Source: Methanobacteriota archaeon (GTDB taxonomy: Archaea; Thermoplasmatota; Thermoplasmata; Methanomassiliicoccales; Methanomethylophilaceae). From it: DNA of 9,314 nucleotides. The translations under genes and the position numbers were made by a program. The DNA lies in assembly GCA_029574055.1 (NCBI GenBank), contig JAKQBQ010000197.1, positions 1 through 9,314 on the forward strand. The letters are read 5' to 3'. The notes below the pieces were generated by a model. It searched no databases. It was not told where the DNA came from and was given only the letters and a program-made list of their open reading frames with translations. Positions 1 to 6,028 of the stretch are shown piece after piece. The stretch's first letter is position 1. Each line of letters begins with the position of its first letter.

Positions 1-449
1 ACCATCATTTTTATCATGCTTAGATTGAGGATGCCCCTGCCGATCATATCCTTGACCCTTCCCGGGGTCCCGGCGATGATGTCGGCGCCCTTCTCGAGCT
101 GCTTTATCTGGCCTTCGATGCTCGCTCCTCCGTAAATGGGGATGCACTTGTGCTTTGTGTACTTGGCCATGTCCGTTATCTGGTCGGCCACCTGGTTAGC
201 CAGTTCTCTTGTGGGAACAAGGACGATCGCCGACGGGAGCTTCTGTCCGGACTCAATGGTCTGGAGCATTATGGAGCCGAAGACCCCCGTCTTTCCCGTT
301 CCCGTCTGCGCCTGGGCGAACATGTCGCTGCCGTTCAATCCGCGCGGGATAGCTGCTACCTGTATCGGGGTGGGCTCTTCCCATCCCATGTCATCCATCG
401 CTTTTGCGATGTCTTCCGAAATGCCTAAATCTGTGAACTTTGAGATCAT
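1..449 (-). CDS. DEAD-box ATP-dependent RNA helicase, N-terminal part (runs off the left edge)
   Basis: The reverse strand read from ATG at 449 gives 149 residues with the front half of a DEAD-box helicase, an ATP-driven enzyme that unwinds RNA duplexes in the cytoplasm. The Q motif region is at residues 5-30 (F5, then PTPIQ 26-30). Motif I, AQTGTGKT, is at 47-54. Motif Ia, PTRELA, is at 79-84. A GG pair is at 107-108, and motif Ib, TPGR, is at 128-131. The DEAD box itself should lie just past the edge. The ATG at 449 puts the Q motif at the usual distance from the N-terminus and has GTGAT, a partial archaeal Shine-Dalgarno, five bases upstream. Close relatives are the DeaD/CshA type used in ribosome assembly and RNA decay, often cold-induced. 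The subtype cannot be fixed without the C-terminal half. Confidence 0.95.
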   Translation of the reverse strand, partial: MISKFTDLGISEDIAKAMDDMGWEEPTPIQVAAIPRGLNGSDMFAQAQTGTGKTGVFGSIMLQTIESGQKLPSAIVLVPTRELANQVADQITDMAKYTKHKCIPIYGGASIEGQIKQLEKGADIIAGTPGRVKDMIGRGILNLSMIKMM

Positions 450-478
450 TGTACATCACTGATCTGAATCCAAACCGC

Positions 479-495
479 CTGCGACTACACCGCAG
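479..495 (-). promoter_or_regulatory. Possible hairpin in the helicase 5' leader
   Basis: CTGCG (479-483) and CGCAG (491-495) are complementary around a 7-base loop and lie within the predicted leader of the helicase. A leader of about 60 bases is notable here because several other genes in the window appear leaderless. A five-pair stem is short and may be chance. Confidence 0.25.
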
Positions 496-530
496 ACACC
501 TCTGTTTCGTTTTTCTTTAATTCAAACTTG

Positions 531-540
531 CAATATATAC
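531..540 (-). promoter_or_regulatory. Box A (TATA) promoter element of the DEAD-box helicase
   Basis: The minus strand reads GTATATATTG, a good archaeal box A. Transcription would begin near 508, giving a 5' leader of about 60 bases before the ATG at 449. It is the only strong TATA match upstream of this gene. This is inferred from sequence and spacing only. Confidence 0.55.
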
Positions 541-641
541 TTACCTAAAATCGAAGGGGCTGCCCGAGCTCATTCGTGCATCCTCATCCAATTGCGGGCG
601 GTCTCCCCGCACATTCTTCCAAAGGCCGCCGCCGTGAACAC

Positions 642-674
642 AGGATAACCTTTTTTAGAAGATAGGGTTATCTT
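642..674. promoter_or_regulatory. Inverted repeat around the putative UPF0371 core promoter
   Basis: GATAACC (644-650) and GGTTATC (666-672) form a perfect 7-bp inverted repeat, extendable to 11 pairs (642-652 with 664-674) with two G-T pairs. Arm centres are 22 bases apart, about two helical turns. The T-rich stretch 651-660 between the arms is where a box A must lie if UPF0371 is leaderless from ATG 689. No Shine-Dalgarno precedes that ATG. A repressor dimer binding here would cover the promoter. The regulator is unknown, and an RNA hairpin is an alternative reading. Confidence 0.4.
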
Positions 675-688
675 ATATCCCCGTTAGT

Positions 689-2182
689 ATGAAGATAGGT
701 TTTGACAATGAGAAGTACATAAGGGTTCAGTCCGAACACATAAGAGAAAGGGTCGATAGGTTCGGCGGGAAACTGTACCTCGAATTCGGCGGGAAACTCT
801 TCGACGACTACCACGCATCCAGGGTGCTTCCGGGGTTCAGTCCGGACAGCAAGATCAAGATGCTCATGCAGATGGCGGACAGCGTTGAAGCGATCGTTGT
901 AGTCAATGCGGGGGACATAGCCAAGAACAAGGTCAGAGGGGATATAGGGATAACATATGACATGGAAGCCCTGCGGCTGATCGACTCGTTCAGGGAAAGG
1001 GGGATGTTCGTCGAGAGCGTTGTCCTTACGCAATATTCCTCGCAGCCCGCCGCTGCCTTATTTGAAAAAAGGCTCAAAGCGCTCGGCATCAAGGTCTACA
1101 AACACTACAAGATAGAAGGATACCCTCTGGAAGTGGACAAGATCGTAAGCGACAAGGGATATGGGAAGAACGAGTTCGTCAAGACCAGCCGGCCGCTGGT
1201 GGTGGTGACCGCTCCAGGAAGCGGCAGCGGCAAGATGGCCACCTGCCTTTCCCAGCTGTATCATGAAAATAAAAAGGGCGTGTCCGCCGGGTATGCAAAA
1301 TTCGAGACGTTCCCCATCTGGAACCTGCCGCTGAAGCACCCGATAAATCTGGCGTACGAGGCTGCGACGATAGATCTGGCGGACGTGAGCATGATCGATC
1401 CCTTCCACCTTGAGGCGCATGGGGAGAGGGCGGTCAATTACAACAGGGACGTGGAGATATTCCCGGTGCTGAACTCCATGCTTGAGAAGATATTGGGGGA
1501 GTCGCCCTACAGTTCGCCTACGGACATGGGCGTCAACATGGCAGGACACTGCATCACAGATGATGAGGTGGTGTCGAAGGCCTCCCGGTTCGAGGTGATA
1601 CGGCGCTACTACGATCTCCTTAAGGATAGGAAGCAGGAGATGGCATCCGACGACATGGTCAACAGGATGGAGTTCCTTATGAAGAACGCCTCCATCAATC
1701 CTCAGGATAGGAAAGTGATCCCCGCAGTGATGAAGAAGGCCGCCGCTCTGGGAGTTCCTGTGTCGGGGATAGAGATCGAGGACGGCACGATACTGACCGG
1801 GAAGACATCATCGCTGCTGGGCGCGAGCTCCGCCGCTATTCTCAATGCCCTCAAAACGATCGTCGGCCTCGATGACAAGATACTTCTGATATCTCCGAGC
1901 ATATTGGAGCCGATACAGACCCTCAAGACCGAGAATCTCGGCCTAAAGAACGCGAAGCTCCATGTGGACGAGATGTTGATCGCACTTTCCATCTCCGCGC
2001 AGACCAACCCGACCGCGATGGCCGCCCTGGAGCAGCTTCCGAAGCTCAGGGGGTGCGAGATGCATTCTTCGGTGATCCTGTCCTCGGTGGATGAGGCGAC
2101 CCTCAAGAGGCTTGGACTCAATATAACCTGCGAGCCGATATATCAGAACAATTCCCTGTATCAGGGGCAGCGCAAGATATGA
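689..2182 (+). CDS. UPF0371 / DUF1846 family protein
   Basis: A 497-residue protein matching the DUF1846 (UPF0371) family in length and across most of its sequence. Recognisable stretches are the N-terminal MKIGFDNEKY, LEFGGKLFDDYHASRVLPGF (31-50), VNAGDIAKNKVRGDIGITYD (72-91), a glycine-rich loop APGSGSGKMAT (175-185) that resembles a nucleotide-binding P-loop, and KFETFPIWNLPLKHP followed by MIDPFHLEAHG. The family is known mainly from Firmicutes and has structures, but to my knowledge no firm biochemical role. The glycine-rich loop suggests phosphate or nucleotide binding, which is inference. ATG 689 is chosen because it starts exactly where family members start. It lacks a Shine-Dalgarno, so the mRNA may be leaderless. 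The gene is monocistronic, divergent from the helicase and 53 bases before a tRNA with its own promoter. Confidence 0.93.
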   Translation: MKIGFDNEKYIRVQSEHIRERVDRFGGKLYLEFGGKLFDDYHASRVLPGFSPDSKIKMLMQMADSVEAIVVVNAGDIAKNKVRGDIGITYDMEALRLIDSFRERGMFVESVVLTQYSSQPAAALFEKRLKALGIKVYKHYKIEGYPLEVDKIVSDKGYGKNEFVKTSRPLVVVTAPGSGSGKMATCLSQLYHENKKGVSAGYAKFETFPIWNLPLKHPINLAYEAATIDLADVSMIDPFHLEAHGERAVNYNRDVEIFPVLNSMLEKILGESPYSSPTDMGVNMAGHCITDDEVVSKASRFEVIRRYYDLLKDRKQEMASDDMVNRMEFLMKNASINPQDRKVIPAVMKKAAALGVPVSGIEIEDGTILTGKTSSLLGASSAAILNALKTIVGLDDKILLISPSILEPIQTLKTENLGLKNAKLHVDEMLIALSISAQTNPTAMAALEQLPKLRGCEMHSSVILSSVDEATLKRLGLNITCEPIYQNNSLYQGQRKI

Positions 2183-2201
2183 AAGCGTATCTGACATAAC
2201 A

Positions 2202-2209
2202 TTTATATG
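2202..2209 (+). promoter_or_regulatory. Box A of tRNA-Gly
   Basis: TTTATATG is a clear archaeal box A. Its centre is about 30 bases upstream of the first tRNA base (2236), predicting a start near 2231-2233 with a very short 5' trailer. This spacing is typical of archaeal tRNA genes, so the tRNA is transcribed separately from UPF0371. Confidence 0.7.
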
Positions 2210-2235
2210 CAAAAAATAGGTTGCAAGTGAACGCT

Positions 2236-2308
2236 GTGGACGTAGTGTAGCTGGTTATCACTTGACCTTGCCAAGGTTAGAACTCGGGTTCGAATCCCGG
2301 CGTCCGCA
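2236..2308 (+). tRNA. tRNA-Gly (anticodon GCC)
   Basis: The 73-base cloverleaf folds fully. Acceptor stem GTGGACG (2236-2242) pairs with CGTCCGC (2301-2307), with T2-G71 as a wobble. The D arm is 2245-2261 with G18G19 in the loop and a T13-T22 mismatch. Anticodon stem TGACC/GGTTA (2263-2267 and 2275-2279, one G-T wobble) encloses loop TTGCCAA with GCC at 2270-2272. The T arm is TCGGG, TTCGAAT, CCCGG (2284-2300). The discriminator is A2308. CCA is not encoded (the next bases are CT), so it is added after transcription, as is common in archaea. No intron is present. Confidence 0.95.
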
Positions 2309-2346
2309 CTCAACCTACCATCCAGATCCCCGGGATCCAAATTCAA

Positions 2347-2411
2347 TTTTTTCGGCCAGACGTTTTTCGTTTTGAGTTTTTCCATATTTAACACTTCCTA
2401 TCATATTTTTT
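2347..2411 (+). terminator. Cluster of T-tracts after tRNA-Gly
   Basis: T-runs occur at 2347-2352 (six), 2363-2367 (five), 2377-2381 (five) and 2406-2411 (six). A small GATC/GATC inverted repeat lies upstream, just after 2315. Archaeal termination works mainly through U-rich tracts, and four in 65 bases suit an efficient stop for the tRNA transcript. Function is inferred from base composition. Confidence 0.5.
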
Positions 2412-2424
2412 CGCTTCGTCCCGA

Positions 2425-2455
2425 ATGTTCAGAGTAATTCAGAAACTATGAACAT
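2425..2455. promoter_or_regulatory. Inverted repeat enclosing phased direct repeats upstream of marR
   Basis: ATGTTCA (2425-2431) and TGAACAT (2449-2455) form a perfect 7-bp inverted repeat with a 17-base spacer. Overlapping it, TTCAGA occurs at 2428-2433 and again at 2438-2443, exactly 10 bases apart, so both copies would face the same side of the helix. It lies about 35 bases upstream of the MarR box A. It is a candidate binding site for MarR itself or another regulator, not shown to be functional. Confidence 0.35.
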
Positions 2456-2477
2456 ACAGGCAGATGCCGCTGTTTAT

Positions 2478-2496
2478 TTGTAGACAATCTATAATA
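2478..2496 (+). promoter_or_regulatory. marR core promoter with small palindrome
   Basis: CTATAATA (2489-2496) is a box A 25-32 bases before ATG 2521, placing the transcription start at or within a base or two of the start codon. The sequence before the ATG, CCCTAGAGT, has no Shine-Dalgarno, so the mRNA is probably leaderless. The palindrome TTGT-AG-ACAA (2478-2487) sits directly upstream, in the BRE position, where a bound repressor would block TFB. It could be an autoregulatory site. Confidence 0.5.
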
Positions 2497-2520
2497 CGCG
2501 GCAACCCATTTCCCTAGAGT

Positions 2521-2982
2521 ATGAGCAGCAAGGATGTCCCTCCTAAAAGGAAGTTCGACATAACTCCTTTCGATTTCGACCCGAAGCCGGTGAAATCCTT
2601 TGTAGCCAAATTCATAAACGAGCGCGTGGCAAGCACACGCCTGACCGAAAGCCAGATCGTGTTCCTTGCCATGCTGGACGAAGAGAAAGGAATGTCCCTG
2701 AGGGAAATGACCGACACTGTAGGGGTGCACAAATCCCTCACCACAAGAGCGGTCAAGCATCTTGTCGAGAATGGGTTCGTGATCAACACATCCGAGTCCG
2801 GAAAGGAATACTCCATCGTTCTGACGCCGAAAGGCGCGGAAGCGAAAGAGGTGGCGCTCGCAGCGTTCAACGAACTGTTCCGACTTCTGATGCAGGAGGT
2901 TACAGAAGAGGAATTCGTGGTCTTCGAAGCCGTTATGTCAAAGGTCAAGCGCAGGATGATAGAGCTTTCCGTCAAAGAATGA
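2521..2982 (+). CDS. MarR-family winged-helix transcriptional regulator
   Basis: A 153-residue protein of usual MarR length. The winged-helix core spans about residues 41-105: TESQIVFLAML begins the domain, GMSLREMTDTVGVHKSLTTR (57-76) gives the helix-turn-helix with recognition helix around 69-82, and the wing follows at about 86-103 and ends in LTPKG. Flanking helices (about 22-38 and 108-150) would form the dimer interface. MarR proteins bind palindromic operators as dimers and usually repress until a ligand binds. There are no cysteines, so cysteine-based redox sensing is excluded. The small ORF and antiporter follow on the same strand after 32 bases, so MarR probably controls its own transcript and the antiporter. 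The ligand is unknown. Confidence 0.92.
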   Translation: MSSKDVPPKRKFDITPFDFDPKPVKSFVAKFINERVASTRLTESQIVFLAMLDEEKGMSLREMTDTVGVHKSLTTRAVKHLVENGFVINTSESGKEYSIVLTPKGAEAKEVALAAFNELFRLLMQEVTEEEFVVFEAVMSKVKRRMIELSVKE

Positions 2983-3014
2983 TCGGAACGGACCTACCAT
3001 ATCGGTTAAAAACA

Positions 3015-3104
3015 ATGAATTCCATACGAACCGGCGTGGTATACGGTAAACCGCCGAAAGAAAAAGCGACCCGTGTTCCGGAAGAAAAAAAGACCGAGGT
3101 GTGA
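3015..3104 (+). CDS. 29-codon small ORF before the antiporter, or its severed N-terminus
   Basis: ATG at 3015 opens a 29-residue lysine- and proline-rich peptide (MNSIRTGVVYGKPPKEKA, then TRVPEEKKTEV) ending in TGA at 3102-3104. It has no Shine-Dalgarno or well-placed box A, so it would depend on transcription from marR. It is in the same frame as the antiporter, whose open frame resumes directly after the TGA. Its stop also overlaps a GTG (3101-3103) as GTGA, the usual geometry of coupled translation. It may be a real small protein, a leader peptide coupling translation, or a cytoplasmic N-terminal extension of the antiporter cut by a stop codon. I do not recognise the sequence, and it could simply be a chance ORF. 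Confidence 0.35.
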   Translation: MNSIRTGVVYGKPPKEKATRVPEEKKTEV

Positions 3105-3131
3105 AGGACGGGAGATATCGGATACATCATC

Positions 3132-4436
3132 GTGCAGATATTCATACTGCTTCTGATGGCAAAGCTGTTCGGGAGCATATGCGAAAGGCTCAAGCTGCCT
3201 TCCTTGGTAGGGGAGATACTGGCCGGCGTTCTGTTCATCAATTTGATCATCTTCTTCCCCGATATCGGCATCACGCTGCATTTCGATCCGGAGGAGTTCG
3301 CCCACCAGGACAGCCACTTCCTGCATGTGATGGGCGAGGTCGGAGTGATATTCCTTCTGTTCATGGTCGGTCTCGAGACGCGTTTCAGCGATCTGCTGAA
3401 AGTGGGAAGGACCGCCCTTTACGTAGCGACCCTGGGAATAGTCGTTCCCCTGCTGGGCGGATTCGCGCTCATGATGGCGTATGATCCCAGCAACATTAAC
3501 CTGGCGATCCTTGTGGGGACGGCGATGTTCGCAATGAGCACAGGGATAGCGATCGAAGTGCTCAGGAACATGGATGCCATGAGCAGCAAAGAGGCAAAGA
3601 TAATAATCGGCGGCGCCGTGATAGACGACATCCTCTGCCTGACCCTGCTGGCCATCATAAGCGGTATCGTGACGCCCGGGACGGATATGACGAACATAGT
3701 GGTGAACACCATCGTGGTGATAGTGTTCCTGGTCGCATCCTTCGGATTCATAACTTACATAAAGAAGATGGCGACCAGAAGAAAGCTGAAGATGATAGAG
3801 AGATACAGAAGCGCCGACGTACATGGGGACATCGCGGTCGGATGCGACGTGTCGGAGTTCCATGAGAGGAGGTCGCACCCCTCGGAGCTGAGCATACTGG
3901 GAATAGAGGTCCTCGTGTGCCTGGGAATGGCGGCGCTGTCATCCACCATCGGCCTTGCCGGGATAATAGGCGCGTTCCTCGCCGGAATGCTGTTCGCCGA
4001 GTTCAAGGACACCATGCCGTGCGAAGAGAATTTCAATACCGTGACATCGTTCATGCTTCCGTTCTTCTTCATATACGTGGGCATGATGGTCAAGTTCGAT
4101 TCCTTCGAGGTCTCGATGGTGCCGCTGCTCATCTCGCTGATATTGGTCGCGGTCATCACAAAGTTCGTAAGCGGTTATTACGGATCAAGGAATGGGGAGT
4201 TGTCCAAGGATTCCTCTTTGCTGATCGGTGTGAGCATGATACCCAGAGGAGAGGTGGGGATAATAGTTGCAAGCATAGGCCTGACCATCGGCGTGTTCAC
4301 CGATTATATGTTCACCTCCATCATCTTGATGACCCTGGCAACATCGATAATAGCCCCGCCGCTGATATCGTGGTCTTACAAGCGTATGCAAAGGCGCAGA
4401 CACGATGAAATGGCAATGCAGGAGAAAACAGATTAA
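3132..4436 (+). CDS. CPA2-family cation/proton antiporter (Na_H_Exchanger domain)
   Basis: From GTG 3132 the protein has 434 residues and a Na_H_Exchanger (PF00999) fold with about 12 membrane helices. Family landmarks are LPSLVGEILAGVLF (22-35), FMVGLE (77-82), the paired aspartates VIDD (D165, D166) that bind and exchange cations for protons in CPA2 proteins, FMLPFFFIYVGMMV (307-320), and MIPRGEVGIIVASIGL (369-384). A charged cytoplasmic loop at about 211-252 holds several His and Arg residues. It would exchange Na+ or K+ for H+ across the membrane; the ion cannot be read from sequence. Start: the open frame extends upstream to the TGA at 3102 and reads RTGDIGYIIV before residue 1. These residues resemble the start of the first helix, but no ATG, GTG or TTG lies there. 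GTG 3132 also lacks a well-spaced Shine-Dalgarno, so the true start may be upstream and lost to an indel. Confidence 0.9.
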   Translation: MQIFILLLMAKLFGSICERLKLPSLVGEILAGVLFINLIIFFPDIGITLHFDPEEFAHQDSHFLHVMGEVGVIFLLFMVGLETRFSDLLKVGRTALYVATLGIVVPLLGGFALMMAYDPSNINLAILVGTAMFAMSTGIAIEVLRNMDAMSSKEAKIIIGGAVIDDILCLTLLAIISGIVTPGTDMTNIVVNTIVVIVFLVASFGFITYIKKMATRRKLKMIERYRSADVHGDIAVGCDVSEFHERRSHPSELSILGIEVLVCLGMAALSSTIGLAGIIGAFLAGMLFAEFKDTMPCEENFNTVTSFMLPFFFIYVGMMVKFDSFEVSMVPLLISLILVAVITKFVSGYYGSRNGELSKDSSLLIGVSMIPRGEVGIIVASIGLTIGVFTDYMFTSIILMTLATSIIAPPLISWSYKRMQRRRHDEMAMQEKTD

Positions 4437-4443
4437 AAAGTTT

Positions 4444-4473
4444 GGATCTGCGGGCATCTTTCCCGCAGGATCC
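4444..4473. terminator. Bidirectional terminator hairpin between convergent genes
   Basis: TGCGGG and CCCGCA pair around a 7-base loop, and the stem extends outward through GGATC and GGATCC with one bulged A and one G-T pair, about 11 pairs in all. It lies 8 bases after the antiporter stop and just past the end of the convergent DUF1508 gene. On the minus strand it is followed by AAACTTTTT, and on the plus strand by a pyrimidine-rich run, so it could end both transcripts. Confidence 0.6.
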
Positions 4474-4479
4474 CTTTGT

Positions 4480-4878
4480 TCACTCTTCTTCTTTTACGAC
4501 CGGAGCGTCTGCGGCGTTGCTTGCAACGCTTGCGATCCCCTTCTTGCAGGATTCTTTGCTCCTGTAGCCCTGGGAAGCCGCAACGATCTCTCCGTTCATC
4601 GCTTTCAGGCGGAAGCGGTACTTCTCGCCCGCGTCCAAATAGACCTCGAACTTGGGGTTCGTGAGCTTTTTGTATCCATCTATGGTCTGATCCTCTATCT
4701 TGGATTTGCTGTTCTTCTTTACGCTCTCGATCCCGTTCAGGCATGAAGATTCGTTCGCATACACTTGGGATGTGCAAACGACCTTGCCGTTGCTCGCAAT
4801 GAGATTGAACATAACGCCGTTCTTCGCTGGTTTCATAACAAATTTGCCTATTTTACCAACCTCTATGTCGTTATCCAT
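4480..4878 (-). CDS. Tandem DUF1508 (YegP-like) domain protein
   Basis: A 132-residue soluble protein with two copies of the short DUF1508 domain. The second copy (about 76-122) is canonical: KFEVYLDAGEKYRFRLKAMN, then GEIVAASQGYRSKESC and GIASV. The first (about 11-57) is more diverged. The copies align at a 65-residue offset, for example NGKVVCTSQVY (30-40) with NGEIVAASQGY (95-105), and each keeps a Cys before the GI-SV turn (C46, C111). The tail is acidic (KEEE). The family is widespread and its function unknown. ATG 4878 is preferred over an upstream TTG (4929), which would add a hydrophobic stretch unlike the family. No Shine-Dalgarno is present; a weak box A (4902-4909) would fit a leaderless start. 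It lies 55 bases after the permease and could share its transcript. Confidence 0.85.
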   Translation of the reverse strand: MDNDIEVGKIGKFVMKPAKNGVMFNLIASNGKVVCTSQVYANESSCLNGIESVKKNSKSKIEDQTIDGYKKLTNPKFEVYLDAGEKYRFRLKAMNGEIVAASQGYRSKESCKKGIASVASNAADAPVVKEEE

Positions 4879-4933
4879 TGAATTGCATTTATAACTTGCC
4901 ACAAATAGAAGGGAGAACAGAGGAGGCAACTAT

Positions 4934-5917
4934 TCATTTTGCACATGCAGCGTCGTTTTTTCTTCTCATTCTCAGGACTACGGCGGACGTCAGGGAAAGG
5001 ACAGGAAGCTCGATCAACGGCCCCACCACCAATACGAGGGCGATCAAGGGAGATTCCGGGAAGGCTGCGACCGCTATAGCCAAGGCCAAGGGGGAGTTCC
5101 TTGCCATTACGGTGAACGTAAGGGAAGTGGTATCGTCGAATGGGAACCTCATCGCCTTCCCCGCGATCCTGGAGATAATGAAACTCAATATGAAGAATAT
5201 CCCCAGCGGGATGAGCATCTGCACCAGGACCATCGGGTCGTCGACTATCAGGCTGCCGTTGCTGGCGAACATCGCGAACACCGCTATGCAAAGGAACAGC
5301 AGCTGCAAACCATCCCCATGCACATCCATCTTATTGTCCAGCGCATCCTTCTTGCCGGCGGTCTTGATGATGATCTTGACCACATTCGCGGCGATGAAAG
5401 GGATAGCGAGGACGACCACCACGCTTGTCAGCACAGAGATGATGTCGAATGACGATCCTGTTCCCAAGAACAGGAAAAGGTACACCGGAAGCAGAAGTAC
5501 CTGAAGCACGAGGTTCAGGGGAAGTATCGCCGCACTTAGAGACACGTTCCCTTTCGACATGCCGGTGAACACCATGAACCAGTCTGTGCAGGGGGTCACG
5601 AGCAGCATCAGGAACCCGATCATCATGTCGATGGATCCTCCAAGGAATGCGTATGCGAGCAGGACCGCCGCGATCGGCGTTATGACGAAGTTAATGAACA
5701 CCGCCGTCGCCGAGAAACGCACATTCTTGAAAGAACGTCCGATATCCTTCACGTCGACTTTCAGGAAGACGAAGAACAGCAGGATCATCAAAGCGGCTTC
5801 GATCAGGCCGCCGGTGTTCTCCGAAAAGAACAGCGACTGTCCGAGTATTATCCCTATGATCGCAGCGGCCAATATGATGACAGGCTGTATCTTGGTCAGA
5901 TATCCTAATGTTTCCAC
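4934..5917 (-). CDS. ACR3-like arsenite permease / BASS-family transporter
   Basis: A 327-residue, roughly 10-helix membrane protein of the bile acid:sodium symporter superfamily, closest by motif to ACR3 arsenite exporters. VTPCTDWFMVFTGMSKGN (107-124) carries C110, at the place of the essential TM4 Cys of ACR3. ARNSPLALAIAVAAF (272-286) matches the conserved asparagine motif before the penultimate helices. GPLIELPVL (299-307) carries E304, matching the conserved ACR3 glutamate. ACR3 pumps As(III) out using the proton gradient. No ArsR or ArsC gene is visible nearby, and DW after the Cys differs from the common ACR3 motif, so the substrate may not be arsenite. The start is GTG 5917, with GGAG at 5930-5933 as Shine-Dalgarno; the frame is closed by a stop 22 bases upstream. 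It is divergent from the MMPL exporter and may be co-regulated with it. Confidence 0.85.
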   Translation of the reverse strand: METLGYLTKIQPVIILAAAIIGIILGQSLFFSENTGGLIEAALMILLFFVFLKVDVKDIGRSFKNVRFSATAVFINFVITPIAAVLLAYAFLGGSIDMMIGFLMLLVTPCTDWFMVFTGMSKGNVSLSAAILPLNLVLQVLLLPVYLFLFLGTGSSFDIISVLTSVVVVLAIPFIAANVVKIIIKTAGKKDALDNKMDVHGDGLQLLFLCIAVFAMFASNGSLIVDDPMVLVQMLIPLGIFFILSFIISRIAGKAMRFPFDDTTSLTFTVMARNSPLALAIAVAAFPESPLIALVLVVGPLIELPVLSLTSAVVLRMRRKNDAACAK

Positions 5918-5964
5918 CGAATCAACGCTCCGGAACGGTCATTTAATGATAACATTGTGTCCTT

Positions 5965-5972
5965 GATATAAT
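5965..5972 (-). promoter_or_regulatory. Box A of the ACR3-like permease
   Basis: The minus strand reads TTATATCA. The predicted transcription start is near 5942, leaving a leader of about 25 bases that contains the GGAG Shine-Dalgarno before GTG 5917. Spacing and sequence are both good; not experimentally known. Confidence 0.5.
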
Positions 5973-5994
5973 GGTGCCGATGCGGAAGCGCCGG

Positions 5995-6011
5995 AGTCGA
6001 TGGGTTCGACT
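5995..6011. promoter_or_regulatory. Palindrome midway between divergent promoters
   Basis: AGTCGA and TCGACT form a perfect 6-bp inverted repeat around TGGGT. It lies almost exactly between the minus-strand box A (5965-5972) and the plus-strand box A (6023-6028) and upstream of both. A regulator bound here could control the permease and the exporter together. The bound protein is unknown; a DNA-binding role is inferred from symmetry and position. Confidence 0.4.
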
Positions 6012-6022
6012 TTCGAGAGTAG

Positions 6023-6028
6023 TATATA
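6023..6028 (+). promoter_or_regulatory. Box A of the MMPL exporter; fixes a leaderless start
   Basis: TATATA, within AGTATATACA (6021-6030), is centred 27 bases before ATG 6053. Transcription should therefore begin at or just before that ATG. This argues for ATG 6053 and against GTG 6044, which would lie upstream of the predicted transcription start. Confidence 0.6.

Noticed and set aside
761..798. 14-base direct repeat TTCGGCGGGAAACT in the UPF0371 gene
   Set aside because: It encodes two similar FGGKL segments of a conserved protein region, so it is explained by protein sequence rather than by a mobile or regulatory repeat.
3102..3104. TGA as a recoded selenocysteine codon joining the small ORF to the antiporter
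   Set aside because: No Sec position is known in this family, TGA is the usual stop in this window, and I see no SECIS-like structure to support recoding.
3101..3484. 127-residue plus-strand ORF from GTG 3101
   Set aside because: After its first few codons it is an out-of-frame shadow of the antiporter, with low-complexity Arg/Gly-rich content. Only its GTG is of interest, as a possible original antiporter start.
3006..3878. 290-residue minus-strand ORF
   Set aside because: It is antisense to the antiporter, is rich in His, Gln and Tyr, and shows no family motifs. It is a shadow of a clear membrane-protein frame.
3917..4408. 163-residue plus-strand ORF within the antiporter
   Set aside because: It is an alternate frame full of Arg and His lying inside conserved antiporter helices.
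4879..4929. TTG 4929 as the start of the DUF1508 protein, with a possible signal peptide
   Set aside because: The added segment is a short hydrophobic run without family support, and ATG 4878 matches the expected domain start.
4878..5504. 208-residue plus-strand ORF over the ACR3-like gene
   Set aside because: It is antisense to a protein with clear ACR3 motifs, and its Thr/Ser/Ile-rich translation is typical of a complementary frame.
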